Of a DNA stretch of 64,000 nt, positions 52,606-64,000 are shown in pieces (position 1 is the stretch's first letter; every line of letters starts with the position of its first letter). A program made the translations under genes and the position numbers. The stretch is from Topomyia yanbarensis (lineage: Eukaryota > Arthropoda > Insecta > Diptera > Culicidae): positions 374,642,166 to 374,706,165 of the forward strand of contig NC_080672.1 in NCBI RefSeq assembly GCF_030247195.1. The letters are read 5' to 3'. The notes below the pieces were generated by a model. That model made no database searches and was not told where the DNA came from. It saw only the letters and a list, made by a program, of their open reading frames with translations.

Positions 52606-54180
52606 AGTAGAGTGGCTCGAAAATGACATTTTTCAGCAGAGCACTTTTTGAGTTCCTTTTGTGGTCCCAAATGCCTGTGAAAAGTTTGGGAGCGGTCGGT
52701 TCTTTCCCGGGTTTGCGCATTGCGTTTAAAGTTTGTATGGGATTTTATATGGGGAAATCAATTATTTTGCATTTACGTTAATAAAGATCGCTATTTCACT
52801 TAATATGAAAAACCAGGTTTATAAAACGATAATTCAAACCTTGGTTAACAACTTTGTCGAAACTGATAACTAGCTACGAGTTTTCAAAAAATAGTTATAA
52901 CGATTTTAAAACTTATGGTTCAATCCAAATGCAGAAATTAATTATTTCTTCCAACACTGTCAGTACACCACGACACTGATACTTTAAACTTGAACAAATG
53001 AGAATATATTCATCGCAGAGACTTGGTACCTTTGAATGAAATGTTCAGAATGAATTGCTGAATAACACAGACGTAGTCAGAAAATGAAAAGAAGAGGGAG
53101 GGGGGTGGCTTGTGTACTCCCCAGTTACCTTTTTAGATAGTTTAGTATAACATAAGGAGCACATCTTCAACGCAGGTTTGTACCGTCGAATTAAAAATTA
53201 ATCTTACATGTTTGAGTGCTACTATTTAAGGGCTCTACTGTTATCTCATTTAAAATGATACAACGGTTTATAAGTTTTACATATTTTAAAACCCTATTTC
53301 TTAGCCGTGCAGAGCCAGAATTTAAAAAAAAATGCATATCCTTAGATTCCTTGAAGTCTCGGAATTGTTTTTATTGAAGTTATCGTTTGAGAATCTAGGA
53401 ACGAAACCAGGATAGTTACTTCAAACAAGCGTTTTTTGATGAAATTGAGTTAGGTTCACGCAAAACAGAGGTGATCTTGGTGGACCAGCAATATACTTCA
53501 GGTTAGAACCCAACGCGATTTCCAGACCTGAGTTAGTTTTTGCATCAAGCAAAAATATTAAGAAAGTTCAGTCGTTGACTTTTACAAGGACGTAATGATT
53601 CTTTGTCTTATACAAAACAATCTAAAAAGGGACTGGGGAGTACACAAGCTCCCCCCCCTACCCTGCTTCTTTTCATTTTCTGACTACGTCTATTTTATTC
53701 AGCAATTCATTCTGAACATTTCATTCAAAGATACCAAGTCTCTGCGATGAATATATTCTCATTTATCTAAGTTTTTAATGTCGATGTAGGTGGTGCACCG
53801 GCAGTGTTGGAAAAACTAATCCATTTCTGCATTTGGATTTTACCATAAGTTTTAAAATCGTTATAACTATTTTTTGAAAACTCGTAGCTAGTTACGGTCT
53901 TCGGCAAAGTTGTTAACCAAGGTTTGAACTATAGTTTTATGTAGCTGGTTTTTCATTATCAGTGAAATAGGGATCTTCATTAATTAGAATGCAAAATAAT
54001 TGATTTCCCCATACAAAATCCCATGCAAACTTTGAACGCAATGCGCAAACCCGGGAAGCAACCAACCGCTACCAAATTTTGCACAGGCATTTGGGACCAC
54101 AAAAGGAACTCAAAAAGTGCTGTGCCCGCTAGTTTAAATCATTTTGAAGTTTTCCTATACAACCGCGAGCCACTCTACTA
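52606..54180. mobile_element. Large foldback element downstream of gene C
   Basis: Arms of about 540-560 nt (52606-53140 and 53615-54180) are inverted copies; both ends read AGTAGAGTGGCTCG inward. Inner GGGGAGTACACAAGC-like sequences mirror each other near 53110 and 53640. It ends only 130 bp from the stop of gene C. No transposase. Confidence 0.7.
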
Positions 54181-55060
54181 TAGTATATATTTTATTTGTT
54201 TTCTTCCAGCTATCAGAACGTTGTGATAAGTAGAGAAAAACAAATCGTTGAACACACCAATCCAGTTACAGATTGTCCAGTACTCCATGAAATCATAAAA
54301 TAGAAACAGTTACCAGTCCACTTTTGACGTCCTGCGAGCTTCGAAGAACAAATGTCTCAGCAGCAAGCTCGTCGGTTGCTCAATAACGAGATACACTACG
54401 AGTCCTAGTAGATACGATGCGACGACTGTTGCCGCCGATAGCATCAGTATGTTAGGAATGGACACGTGCACCATCATCGGAATGTAGTTTATCATCCATC
54501 GTAGCAGAGAAACATGCAGCACATACACGCTATAAGAAAGTTTTCCCAAAGTGGTCATCGATCGCGAGCTCAGGAACCGGCGAAATTGACCTGAAATTCG
54601 AAAGAAGTGAAGTTTCAGTAGAAACTTATCGAAAATTTAAAAGTCAAAGTTTTGGGATTTCTTACCTGGAGGATTCCGGAAGCAATGTATACAGCGATCC
54701 AAAAATAATGCCATAATTATGGAACAACACAAAGTGTAGCGTAGTCGGCCATGATGGGCGAGGAATTTCGTATTCGTAATATAGAAAAGTAGGGATCGGT
54801 CCAAGTAGGATCATCAACGGAAATGCTTTCTTCACTAAATTGTACAGCTGATAGAATAGGTTTATTAATTAGTTGAAATTTTAATACTATTTACTTGTTA
54901 GCGTCGTACCCTTGAGCTTTCAAGATTCAACCGGCCATTTCTCGTTTGGTGGTATAAGAATCCTACGATTATTCCAGCAATGTAGGCGTGAATGTTACTA
55001 TAGCTTGTTTGATAGATGTGATTGAAGAAGCGTTGATAGTATAGAAGAAATTTAGAGTCA

Positions 55061-57310
55061 CTACAAAAAGTAATAAATATGGTTAGATTTGAGATTTCCA
55101 AAACGCTTTTACATATTATCGTGTTTTTTCTGCATAACATTATTTCGATACTGTTTGTAATGCTTGGGAAATTAATAACCAACAGAAACGAAAGCTATTG
55201 AAATTAAAGAAGAGTTGATATTTTCGAGTGATTACCAGTATACTGGTAACGGAAAGCAAGACTTAGCAGACTATTTATAATCATGACTTAATGAAAGTGT
55301 GGAAAATCCTAACAAATTCACTCTAGAAAGATCACTCCATCTTTAAATTTAATTTCAATAACAATTTACCCAAAATAACAAAAATCAAGCAAGTTATTTT
55401 GAGATTCCACTAGTTTATTTTTTTGGCGTTTTCTCCGACAGCAGTAAAACAGTATATTGATACATTCTGATTAACGCAGGTATGCCTCGATAGTAAATAC
55501 GCATCAGAGTGGCCCGGAACAGTGAAAATCTGGTCAAAATTAATTGTCTGACCATTTTTGCAGTGTGGCATCTTCGACAAGGTTTTTGAACGTTGTTTGA
55601 CTCCTGAATATACTTTTTGCTAATAATCTTTATCATACCAATAATCTTCGCTGAAAACAGTAGGTGTCCTAATTGAATTAGTTTTGGAATTTTCGTTTTG
55701 ATTTCCTCTCACCAGAATCCGACACTATCTTAGTGGCTGGACCGGATTGACACTAGCTCCCAAAACGGATACACTGTGTTTCTGAGTAAACCTCTAGTCT
55801 TGCATAATTCCCTTCATGAGTTTATTTTAAGCTGATGCGAACTAGTGAAATCACATCATTCGGTTCGGCTTACCTGGATGTGTTTTTCTTCATCCTGCTG
55901 AAATATTTAACGTATGGCGCGGAAAAATTCTAATTGATAATTATGCGTCAATTAGTGGTCTTTTGCATACTCAAATTTAAATATATGAATCCATTTAGGA
56001 TTGCTAAAGACCTGACAGAACGCTACTAGGCTATGACCGAAATAGCAAATCGCCTGAAAACGACAATTCTGTTTTCATCCCCGCTCGGAAAGTCGAGATT
56101 AACGGCGTGTTTACTGATGAGAGTTTGGCGAGGATCTGCTGAAGTACGGGGTTGTTTTAAGGACCCCTTATTTCAGACGGCGAAAAAAATACTGGATTGC
56201 AAGCATTCAGTATTAACCGGCAAGGGATGGATTTTAATCATACCCGTAATACAACTCTTTCCGGGCGACCTTCGCTGGGTTCGCCCTACCGAGCTACATC
56301 CTCTTGCATAAGATTTATCTGCATGTCTGCCTATGTACGGAGGATTGGGGACTGCGTTAATTGCAAACAGCATTACCCTTTGTAGTAATAATACGACCGC
56401 TGTAGAAAGGGCGATAAAAATCTTGAGGATAATTCCTGATGTATGATCCGGATATCTCGATCTGTTCCACGTACAAGTTCTCGTGGAATTAGAAACGATT
56501 GAAACGTTTGACAGTTCCTGCGTTAGATTGGAATTACGACAAATAAAAATGGTAAACAATTGGGATGTTGAGTCTTTACACCAGAGATTCAGCATCTTCA
56601 CTTGTAAACAAGATCATTTGGTCCATCGACGGCGTCATGATGCAAATGTTCTATTTAAGATAATAAAGCATATTCTTTGGGTTGCTGTTTTTTTCTTCTG
56701 ATTAGATCATTCAATTCCAGTGTCATATAAAAGATCGTCTGTTTCGACTCCGCAACTGACAAAGGTAACTATTTTGTCATTACAAGCGAGACAACTGTGT
56801 CTTGATTTCAACGATTTTCCATATGCCCAAATCTTCGGTTTGTTGCTAAGACGCTGTGAAGTGTACACAGGTAACCAACAAGCATTAGTGTATGCAGTAA
56901 AATAGCATATAATTTGCATTTCGGATGCTTCTTGCAGTATATTTGCATTCTGTATTCATATCTGTTGTTAATCAGCATTCAAAAAACTGTTTAAAAGCAT
57001 CTTGTCAGTAATCAGCATTCTGAATGCACAACAGCAGTAAAAAAGCATTTTCATGGCATAGCAGTAGAGTAGCCGTAAAATTCGCAAAAAGCGACTTTTA
57101 AATGACATTTAAAACGACTTAAATGCCTATCAGGTAGCCGTTAAAATGCATTTTGTATGCTTATTGGTTACCTGGATAGATCATTAATTTCAAAAATAAC
57201 CCAATTACTGACACCACAGTACTATCGAGGAATACCTGAATTGAAAATCTGATTCGTTACCGTCGTACTGCTACCGTTCAGTATCCAAATCCTAATGTAC
57301 AAACACATAC
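55061..57310 (-). other. Intron 5 of gene C
   Basis: 2.25 kb without a gene. It contains the MITE at 56868-57174 and otherwise AT-rich sequence. Short open frames at 56033-56601 have no recognisable domain. Confidence 0.45.
56868..57174. mobile_element. MITE with CAGGTAACC ends
   Basis: CAGGTAACCAACAAGCAT at the left mirrors CAGGTAACCAATAAGCAT inverted at the right. The interior is rich in short GCATT/AATGC motifs. The target duplication is not clear. Confidence 0.6.
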
Positions 57311-58501
57311 CACAGTCCAACGGGTGCCACCGTCTCCAGGTTCAACAAGTGAACCAATGCTGCCGGTATGATTACCGAAACTATGACAACCATCCACAGT
57401 AAAGTCTTGGTTTTCCTCGGAAACTTCCAAATGAGCGCCAGTAGAAACGAGGCAGCAATGAATAATTGTTGATCCGCACCCAGATATCAACCCTGGGCAA
57501 AACATTTCTCCTCGTCCGCTGGTAGATTATTCACAAACAGGAAGTTCTTCCATCCATGTCTCCAGCAAATACGCTGCTCCAAAGTCACGGATCTCTGTCC
57601 GTTTGGGCTAAGTGGTTCACTCACCAGCCCATCTCCAACTAGACTGAAATGCAGAAAAAAATAATACACCGGCACTAAGCGAATCAATCGGTTGATTATT
57701 TTGGTTCGAAAATATCCTAGGTCGAATGTGGGATTCCTTTGAATATCCCTCAGAAAATGCACCGTCAGCAGCATCCCGGATATGACGAAAAAGTTTTGCA
57801 CGCTTATCGGTGTCGTAGAGGTAAGCATTAGCATCAACCGATTTTTCATTATCTGAAAATGTGGAAATTCAGATTACCCAGGACTTTGCTTACCTTCTGG
57901 ATTGTATGCCTTTTCAGCGTATTCTGGATTATATAGTGACATGATTACGCTCGTCATTGTACAATGGAGGGACACCGTAAAAATATTGATTAATACACGT
58001 AGTCCATCGATATATCCGAAATCCCGGTAGAGTTCAGTCTTAGGATCCTGCAAAAGTCGCATCCAGTTCCGTTTCACGGCAAAGCATGATACGACCACAT
58101 TACCTGAAATGGGAACGAAGGACGATCATGTTATTTACCATATATCATCATATTACCTTTTACATGGCGACCATCGAACAGATCTATTGCACTAGCGCCT
58201 ACCGTGGCTATAGTGAGTGTAATAACAATCGCCAGGAATAGGACTGTTAGCCAATCTGTAAAAGGAAAGTTATCAAAATTAAACACTTCAATTCGTGTGT
58301 TAAATACGGAAGCATGCCTAAACCAGTATTTTGTTGCTCGGGCGGATCGATACGAATGCAATACCAGATTTTCGAGTGGCCAAGCTGGGTGAGGTTGTAA
58401 TCCCGCTGCAGTCGGTTGTTCACACAAGAATTCAGCAATTTTCCGTACGTCAGATTGTAGGGTTCTACCTTTTCCGGCCAGTAATTGGTAGGAAACATGT
58501 T

Positions 58502-59111
58502 CTGAAGACAAAATACGGCCCGATACGTTTCGAAAGCAGGATCACGAAAAAAATTATGTATTTAATAATTGTGTTCAATATGCATACCATTTTTCGATTT
58601 AAAGTATATTTAAACTTTTTATGTTGCAACGACATTCAATTAGCAAGCGACTGGAAGACAAAGTATTTTTAATATTAAGAGCCATTGTACCCAAGGAAGA
58701 GCGGTCCTGACTCCTACAACAGAAGGCAAAGGGTTAAATCATCGGGAAACTCTAAGCTTGTTCATATGACTTTATTCCATGCCATTCTAAACTTTCTGCC
58801 CTCACCGTCTCAAAAAAAATGTCTCACTCTTAGTCGTTAATAAAAAAAAGGAAACACAGAGAATCATTGTCAGAAGACCCATTGCTTGATAAGCAGCTAC
58901 TACGCGATTTGGTGTTCAATATGGACGAAGCGATCGTGCAGTATCGCGAGAGAGATCCAATGTCGCGCCCCAAGATCTCGAAGCTGCGGTATTCTGTTAG
59001 GTTGACCTGCTAACCTCAGGTCATGAATGGTATCGTTCTTCCAATGTACCCGGAATTTGTGCAGAACCGGGAAATATTCTGTGCTGCAGTTAGGATACCG
59101 TTCGAATAATC
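58502..59111 (-). other. Intron 2 of gene C, distal part
   Basis: Nothing recognised apart from a short GC-richer block near 58900-59080. This intron is only 1.48 kb in total, against 9.05 and 13.45 kb in genes A and B. Confidence 0.4.
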
Positions 59112-59272
59112 ACTTTTTTCGCTTATAGAGGTTTAACTTTTAGGTCATTCGCTTTTTTTTCAGGTTAGAAAAATTACTTTATAAAAATCACGCAGGCTTA
59201 GCGGGTTGGGAGTTGAACCCAGGTGAGCTGCGTATAAGGCAACTGATTAACCAACTACGCTTTCGGCATTCA
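59112..59272 (-). mobile_element. tRNA-derived SINE in intron 2 of gene C
   Basis: Read on the minus strand: A box GCGTAGTTGGTTAATC, B box GGGTTCAACTCCC, the AAACCTCTATAAGCG body and an A-rich end. Third copy of the family at 8517 and 41227. Confidence 0.75.
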
Positions 59273-60384
59273 GCACGCATCAATAAATTAAAGCAGAAGC
59301 AATCAGTTCTGCTGAATTCAGCTTAGTTCAATGTGTAGTTCAGAAAAAAAATTCACACCGAGCAGTCTATTTTTTATTGATTCGAGCTACATTTTTTCAG
59401 TATGTTTTCATCAAATTAAGAATCAGCCAAAAAACATTTCTTCAGCCTCCTTCAGTCAACACATGCAATTTGAATAGTCGTGCTCCAACTAGCCACGGAT
59501 GCGTGTATTCAGCTAATTATTCAGCACATCATATGATTCTGAATAACAGTTTTTTTAAATTTACTGACAAAACCTGTGTTCATAGCATAGTTCAGTAATA
59601 CTGTTTATTCAGCAGCGGTTGCTTTTATTAGGCATTTGTTCAGCAAAGTCTTACAGTCGCTTCGAAATTGTGCGTTGGGTACATATTTTTTTAGGGGAAA
59701 CTTTGCCACTGCGACCACTATTCAGATTATCTTTGGTGGCTGAAACAATATAGTTTTGTTCCATCGGGTCCGTCGTTCCAATCTCCAAACCCCTCAAATT
59801 TCAACAGGCGCCATAAAATTCAAACATTTCGCACGCACTTGAAATTTATCGGATTTACTAAAACTTGAACAAATACCCCCTCTAGCACCTATCACTATTG
59901 TACAACTGTACCATAAATAAACGAACTGAATAAAAAACTGTATTAATTTACCCTGCTATAAACCGTAATGAGCTAGAACACTTACTCTGTGATTAATCGT
60001 AAACTTCGGATAGTACAATCGTTGACGTTCGCTTTCACTGAATCCCGCTAGCTCCTGCTCACAGTCAGCGACACAAACGCCCCATTCCAGTTCATTTCGT
60101 CGGAAGCCCAACTCAATCCGGATCGAATCCTAACGATGGTGAGCAAGCATCACTCGAACAATATATTTCAACAGGCACGGAAACCAAACGAAAGAAAAGC
60201 TTACCAGAGGATCAACGGTATCCGTTTTCAGGTTTATCACCAAAACGCAGTAAACTGCCTTAGAATTACTCTGCAAACATTGTTCATGATCGTCATACCG
60301 GTACAGTGGCGGAACAATTGTGGAACTTAATGAGTATCTGGTACTCGAAACCAACAGGAGAAACTGTGCCCAGCGGGATATCAT

Positions 60385-62233
60385 CCTTGTGATGTTACTC
60401 CCACTCGGATGCAGGCTCCGGTATCGCACTATTTACAACCACTTTTCGCACTTTTAGCAAATAAAACTCTCATTGCGCCCGTCTAGACCGCGCATTAAAT
60501 ATAGATGCCGTTGCTCCGCGAGCCGGTGTCCCTGTAGCCACTAGACAGCGAAACAGTTGAACATAAGCGAACTACATATAGAAGCAATCAGCAGTCTCTA
60601 TCCTAAATGTGCGTTGAGGGTCTTCTATTTCAAGTTTGCCCTGGAGGCTGTAAACTTTTCGTTAAAAGAGCTATTGTTTATTCGTAATTCGTAATCTGTA
60701 ATTCGTAATCTGGTATGAACTTTCACACATTTCGAGCGATTTTCCTGCAAGGCTTAGTTGTTTTTTAGCTAAGTACATTATGTTACGGATTGATCAATTC
60801 CCAAGAGGCAACTCTCGGGTGTCGACAACATTCAACGCATTGTAATCATTGTTTAGAAAAACAAAACGAAGCGATGGTGAGAAGCTCAATTCACATCAAG
60901 TTGAAGCCGAGAAACTATTTCATGAAACTATAGATAGATTCAAAATCTCTCAAGTGTGCAAACGTTTTTCGTCGGTTGAGCTTTTTCTGCAAAAATAAAT
61001 AAAAAATACAATTTGGACAGTTTTTCAAAATTCGAATTATTTTCAGTGTTACTTTTTCCAACATGTGGTTGGAGTTTATTTAATTTCTCACGATTGATAG
61101 CATTCTTCCAATAAAAATATTGCATGACGAAAAAAAAGTTAACTGCAAAAATTATTAACAATTTTAATAAATAAAATTAAATATTTCTGACTTCTCTTCC
61201 AATCGGTTTACAAATGTTGCTTCCACCTAATATTGTATATTTCATAACAAATCATAAGTAAAAATAATAACATGAAAACTTGCTACAGGGCAAAAGTTAT
61301 TATGGTTTTTTTATTGACGCGCAACGAGCGGCACGCGACTCACAGCGTTCGTACAGGCCACGTACCTTGCGTGCGTGTTGCAACATGTTTTGGTTGACAG
61401 CGATTCTCGCGTGTTTCATTTTATCTCGTTATTGACGATCTAGCGCAGGTAATACAGTTGTTCGAATCAACAATAACACCTCTTTGGCAATTGACGTTTA
61501 CTATAAACCGATCAAAGCTAAAATGTATTTTAAATGTTCACGGTTTAGCAAATAAGTAGGTACTATTTTAGACACATCGTCTAACTAATCACCCAGATGG
61601 TGCTAGTTACTGACGAGATGAATTCGAAACACAAAAAATCAACACTTAATTTATGTTTTACTTGTTTTAACAATGTTAGGTTTAATTTTAGAAATAGGCA
61701 AATTTAAATCAATGGTTTTACTCACATTTAGTGTTTCTTTATTCTGATTGGACCTCCTCACTACTTCTCCTTACTATTCAAATTTTAATCGTAGATTAAG
61801 TTATATTCTCGGTTCCGAACAAATCCTCGTTGCAAGTGGTGTATATACTAATCCGAAATTACCATTTTATTTACTTAAGTACTAATTAATCGCCTTTGTT
61901 TCTACTAGAGTCTGTATACAATATAGAGGTCCGTACAGAGAAATGCGCAACACTGTGTAGAATACAGACTATTTATTTTTTCTGGCAACCGGAATATTTG
62001 CTGTAACTTTGAGTGACTTTGATCAATTTACAAAATAAATTCATGCTGAATGGAAAATTAAGCAATTTTATCGTGACAAACGGAGCATCCCAGCGAAAAC
62101 CATTTCAAACATTATTTCATATGATTTATTCAATGCTATTTAATCAACGAATAACGTGTTTAAATGTATTCAAAGAATTGGAGTCAACGTAGGACTCAGG
62201 TTATTTTAAGCGGATATTTCTCAATGAACTTGA
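60385..62233. other. Upstream of gene C, nothing recognised
   Basis: AT-rich sequence with a short CGTAATTCGTAATCTG direct repeat near 60688-60712. No gene or bounded element could be supported. Confidence 0.4.
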
Positions 62234-62241
62234 CACTCGAA

Positions 62242-62528
62242 CAGGGATGCCAGATTTACAGACATATCTGTATTTTACAGACTTTTGATGGTCTCCTACA
62301 GACGTAATCAGACATCTACAGACTTTTAAAAAAGTAAGTGTTTAACAAAATTATATTAGAATAATTTGATTCGAATACGAGTGATTCCTTCACAATAGTT
62401 TACTAATTCCAAGCCACTTTTAAAGTAATAACCTAGTGTAAATAGGATTTACACAACCCTCTACAGACTTTTACAGACATTTTAATTATTCGTCTACAGA
62501 CATTTCACAAAAACATGTGGCATCGCTG
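62242..62528. mobile_element. Small hAT-like MITE with 8-bp target duplication
   Basis: CACTCGAA is duplicated at 62234-62241 and 62529-62536. Ends CAGGGATGCC and CAGCGATGCC (inverted). ACAGAC motifs recur throughout. 287 bp. Confidence 0.8.
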
Positions 62529-62536
62529 CACTCGAA

Positions 62537-63445
62537 TAGAACAGTAACAAAGCCATGTCACTGTGACAGCACAATCATAACCATTTGCAGTAAAGTACAA
62601 TGTTATACTATAATACCACAACAAGACTTTTACAGTAACTAGGGTTAGTTATGTCTTGATTTTAATGTTATTTAACAAATCATTTTGTTCCACGCATTTA
62701 ATATTTAATGCTAATTTACTGTATCATTGTTTGTTGGAAACTGCAATTAATTGTTACTTGAAATTTTAGTGTAAATTTATTGCAAGAACACTGCTTGAAT
62801 AACGTCCAACTGCTCTTCAATTTAAAGATAACTTGAAGTTGCTTACTTTATCACAGTTCATGTCTGAAATTCCTTCATCATCTTATAAGTCGGACGATAT
62901 AAAATGGTTAATGAACTTAACCGAAGGCATCCGTAAATCAAACAAATCAAATCAGATCAAAAAGAGTATAATGAACAGATTGAAGAAAAAGTAAACCAGG
63001 TGGATAATACCAAATATAGTCTGGGTCTAAAATGTCTTCTTTTTTCAGGTGGATCTTGTGGAGTTGCAGTATAGCTGAACAGTGAAATTTATTGTTACAG
63101 GAAATTTTATTGTAAATCTACTGTGAGAACTTGGCATCGAACAATGTTGAAACAGTAATGACTATAATATTTATCGTTTTATGATTATTTGTAGGGTAAA
63201 TGCTATTGTAAAATTCTATCCGGGTAAACAACGCCTTTGGTTTCTACTAGTACAACCACGTTCCAGTTAATTAATTTTAATTAATCTGAAGTGAATGATA
63301 GGCACTTTTTTTGTTTGATGTGTCTGGATTGACATACGGCTAAGACAGTTCATGGTGCATCGCTTCAGTCTAACCTCCTTTACTTCTTTATTTACTTTTT
63401 CCGTCCACTGACAACTAAATTATTCCATCATTCTCTCTCTCATTT
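62537..63445. other. Intergenic with a diverged direct repeat
   Basis: A block with GAAATTTTAGTGTAAATTTA near 62761 recurs as GAAATTTTATTGTAAATCTA near 63101, about 340 bp on. No gene seen. Confidence 0.4.
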
Positions 63446-63459
63446 AAGTCGGTTGACGT

Positions 63460-63773
63460 TAGTTTTTTTTCCTTGCTACCCACAAACAATTTAGATTTCT
63501 TCGCAGATAGTTAAGTTAGATAAAACGATATAAATAAAGGAAAAAAATAAACAAAGATTACAGAAAAACTATCAATAGGTTTACAATGAAATTGAAGAAA
63601 ATAGAGTATAAATAAAAATATTCAAAATGATGATTATCCTCAGTGTTGGCATGAGAAAGTGAATTTTTATTATAACGTGATAGTCTTCAGAACTTTTGTA
63701 ACATGTTATGTGAAAAACCCCGGCGTAAAAAAGCTTTTGCAAATGCCGTGTCAAATAAACGTTTTATGAAAAA
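63460..63773 (+). mobile_element. 5'-truncated non-LTR retrotransposon with 14-bp target duplication
   Basis: AAGTCGGTTGACGT occurs at 63446-63459 and 63774-63787. The insert ends AAATAAACGTTTTATGAAAAA and shares its last 120 bp with 11020-11135. No open frame remains. Confidence 0.85.
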
Positions 63774-63787
63774 AAGTCGGTTGACGT

Positions 63788-64000
63788 CTTCCTTTACTTC
63801 CGTCAACCCAACCCTTCCCAGTCAAAAAGAGCAAGTTGCTTAGTAACGGAGGGCTATTTGCCAACTCGGATGCGCTAATTACCCTTCAATTTGCCAGCAA
63901 ATTGCTGGCAATTAGGGGGGCTGTTTCAAATGCAACATTTGGGCGATTTGCCGCCCTCATTTTTTGCCGCCCTACCCGCCTTTAAATCGCCCACGGAACG
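63788..64000. other. Window end, partial repeat
   Basis: A small hairpin TTGCCAGCAAATTGCTGGCAA sits at about 63891-63911, followed by C-rich TTTGCCGCCCT repeats. It is probably the beginning of another element cut by the window. Confidence 0.35.

Larger units (their letters stand above)
54310..60384 (-). pseudogene. Gene C: NRF-6-like acyltransferase paralogue, probable pseudogene
   Basis: Exons in coding order: 60205-60384, 59986-60129, 58324-58501, 58157-58255, 57311-58103, 54910-55060, 54666-54847, 54310-54590. Splice sites are canonical and phases match genes A and B. Exon 1 starts MISRWAQFLLLV (signal peptide), exon 2 keeps the GVCVADCEQEL cysteines, exon 5 has GYIDGLRVL with the conserved His in LHC, and the last exon keeps GKLSYSVYVLH and IEQPTSLLL. 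Three lesions: an in-frame TAA at 57874-57876, a TGA at 57487-57489 where the paralogues have the Trp of GHGWYV, and an exon 7 of 182 nt (187 in A and B) with a frame change near 54705. Reading 57853-57893 as a 41-nt intron removes the TAA but breaks the frame. A sequencing error could explain one lesion, hardly all three. Confidence 0.75.

Noticed and set aside
57853..57893. 41-nt GT-AG intron in gene C
   Set aside because: Shorter than usual insect introns, absent from genes A and B, and its removal breaks the frame; the contiguous reading keeps frame but has a TAA.

Overview
This looks like nuclear DNA of an insect with a large, transposon-packed genome, most probably a culicine mosquito (inference). 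The reasons are short introns within genes, tRNA-derived SINEs carrying A and B boxes, a mariner element of the D37E type known from mosquitoes, R1-clade and other non-LTR retrotransposons, and many miniature inverted-repeat elements (MITEs) with clean target-site duplications (TSDs). I see no bacterial operons, rRNA or CRISPR.

The only host genes I can support are three tandem minus-strand paralogues of the NRF-6 (nose resistant to fluoxetine) / acyltransferase-3 family. Call them A (11708-23597), B (30439-46452) and C (54310-60384). Each has two short 5' exons coding for a signal peptide and a cysteine-rich N-terminal domain. These are followed by exons for a multi-pass membrane acyltransferase. 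A and B have eight exons with matching internal exon lengths (144, 169, 99, 742, 151, 187 and 299 nt) and unbroken frames of about 661 and 662 residues. They are copies of one segmental duplication, about 9490-23870 against 30033-47180, which also carries a non-LTR ORF1 relic at its 3' side. C is an older paralogue. It keeps the exon plan but has two in-frame stops and a frameshift, so I call it a probable pseudogene.

Almost everything else is mobile DNA. Region 1-9700 holds a complete but dead mariner, a TTA-flanked MITE, a Ty3/gypsy integrase fragment, and a piggyBac-like MITE split by a pogo-like foldback. Intron 2 of A (14147-23197) holds an 18-bp tandem repeat, a nearly complete but broken R1-clade retrotransposon with a minisatellite 3' UTR, and a jockey-like ORF1 relic. 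The A-B spacer holds several TIR elements, including a Transib-like foldback whose ends resemble recombination signal sequences. Intron 2 of B (32596-46049) holds a 3.25-kb hAT nest, a decayed R1 copy, pogo-, Harbinger- and TTAA-type MITEs, and a SINE. Region 47-54 kb has piggyBac-like, 8-bp-TSD and foldback elements. The last 4 kb has a small hAT MITE and a truncated non-LTR tail.

Because A and B are copies of each other, several insertions have a visible empty site in the sister copy. Element borders and TSDs are therefore read from the sequence. Family names rest on motif recognition without database searches.
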